Assembly: GCA_002099365.1 (NCBI GenBank) | Contig: MSED01000008.1 | Location: forward strand, 1,550,001 to 1,614,000 | Length of the DNA: 64,000 nt | Direction: 5' to 3' | From: Phialophora verrucosa | Taxonomy: Eukaryota > Ascomycota > Eurotiomycetes > Chaetothyriales > Herpotrichiellaceae | Shown here: positions 63,121 to 64,000 of the stretch, piece by piece | Layout: every line of letters begins with the position of its first letter | Numbering within the stretch: the stretch's first letter is position 1 | Program-made: the position numbers and the translations under genes | Notes under the pieces: model-generated | Told to the model about the DNA's origin: nothing | The model's database searches: none | The model's input: the letters and a program-made list of their open reading frames with translations, nothing else

Positions 63121-64000
63121 GCCCTGCGACAGGCGTAAGGGGTGCCAATGCAATGGAATCATTGTCGCACCTTCATGACAGCGTTGTAGTAGCACGAACT
63201 AGCGAGGCGTGATTTCTTTATGACCTACACCGCGTTATATCACGTCGGCTGAGGGATGACACCGGGTATTTCTTAGAATACAGCGCACAGCGCACTTCTT
63301 GAACCAGAGTTTCATCGAAGAATGCCTCTCATTTCTGTCGGCTGTCGAGGGATAAGATGCCCGTTTGTGGTGGCAGTGCTCGTTTCTGATGCGACTCCAC
63401 CAGCCCGCTTTGACTCCACAACCCTCCACTATGACCATTCCATCCAGTTGCCCCTGCGCCCTGCGCTCTGGGACACTTTTGAGATTCCCGTCTCGCGCCG
63501 CTTGGCTGTATCAGACTGAAGACTTCACTTAGGTATTCAACGCTGTTCGCTGGAAGCTCGCTGGCATGCGTACCAGAACTTCATGGGCGAGTCGAACTGG
63601 TCGTGGTCACCCCGCCTTTGCTCTGCAGTACTCGTATTCATCCACATCAAACCACACAATGTGGGCGATTGACCTTGCCCAAGCACTAAGCCAGCCACAG
63701 GGGGTTGGTCTCGGACGCCCGGGCCCTGGGACTGACGCCAGTCGCTGCCACCAGGTCGGGGCACATTCCAGGGGCCAATCGAGAGAGCACGAAGAGAGAT
63801 CGTCAGGTACGCGAATGGCGACACCCCAGCCGTTCCTTGCCCGATTCGACATTTCTCCTGGATGCCTGACCCGCTTCGACATGCACATCTGCCCTTGGCA
63901 TGTCGACGACGCCGCCGAGATCCAGATGTTATGTGGTGGCCGCCGCATATTCAGCCGCCTCCAGATCTTCATTCCTGTGTCCTCAAGTTCACTCATTTCT
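63121..64000. other. right edge, no confident gene
   Basis: Two frames run over one another at the edge: minus strand 63996-63607 (129 codons) and plus strand from ATG 63566 open to the window end (145 codons). Neither has recognisable content. One may be part of a gene that extends beyond the window. Confidence 0.3.

Overview
The window looks like the nuclear genome of a filamentous ascomycete (Pezizomycotina). The evidence is short introns of about 50-150 nt with GT..AG ends and CTGAC/CTAAC-like branch points, a HET-domain protein, an FSH1-type hydrolase, an NmrA-like reductase, a Cup1-like LYR protein, several MFS transporters, and typical fungal forms of Ssz1, Rrp40, Nar1 and Mms2. A eurotiomycete such as a black yeast would fit, but order and genus cannot be fixed from sequence reading alone. 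Exon joins given here were worked out by hand from splice signals, reading phase and family knowledge. No alignment or search was run.

Layout. 1-5.9 kb is gene-poor and partly decayed: a remnant of an alpha/beta-hydrolase domain of the kind that heads fungal STAND/NLR proteins, a multi-pass membrane gene broken by a frameshift in a G run, a degraded coding-like stretch, and an intact small secreted four-cysteine protein. 5.9-16 kb carries a mitochondrial Aco2-type aconitase, a secreted S1/P1 nuclease, an NmrA-like reductase and a D-2-hydroxyacid dehydrogenase. 16-25 kb carries a PHD-finger chromatin protein, a DUF3237 protein with a 16-nt exon, a PSI-like membrane protein, an Mpv17/PMP22 protein and a medium-chain reductase. 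26-36 kb has a large orphan membrane/coiled-coil protein, an MFS transporter and a HET protein. 36-46 kb is mostly housekeeping: Ssz1 and Rrp40 (divergent), eS27, an FSH1 hydrolase, an FHS-type MFS transporter and an Fpg/Nei glycosylase. 46-64 kb has a Cid2/Mix23 protein, a perfect 10 x 16-bp minisatellite, a myo-inositol-type transporter divergent from Nar1, a LYR protein, Mms2, a further MFS transporter, an S/P/A-rich protein, a divergent SUMO and a SAP-domain mitochondrial protein.

How the genes work together. Several products serve protein synthesis, RNA decay or modification (Ssz1, eS27, Rrp40, Nar1, SUMO, Mms2), but I see no operon-like or biosynthetic cluster logic, only ordinary eukaryotic neighbourhood. 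No convincing tRNA, rRNA, CRISPR array or intact transposon was seen. I found no clear new multi-gene system. The best leads are the orphan coiled-coil protein with its optional-looking intron, the 16-bp minisatellite that is open in all frames, the divergent SUMO, and the decayed immune-receptor-like hydrolase remnant at the left end.
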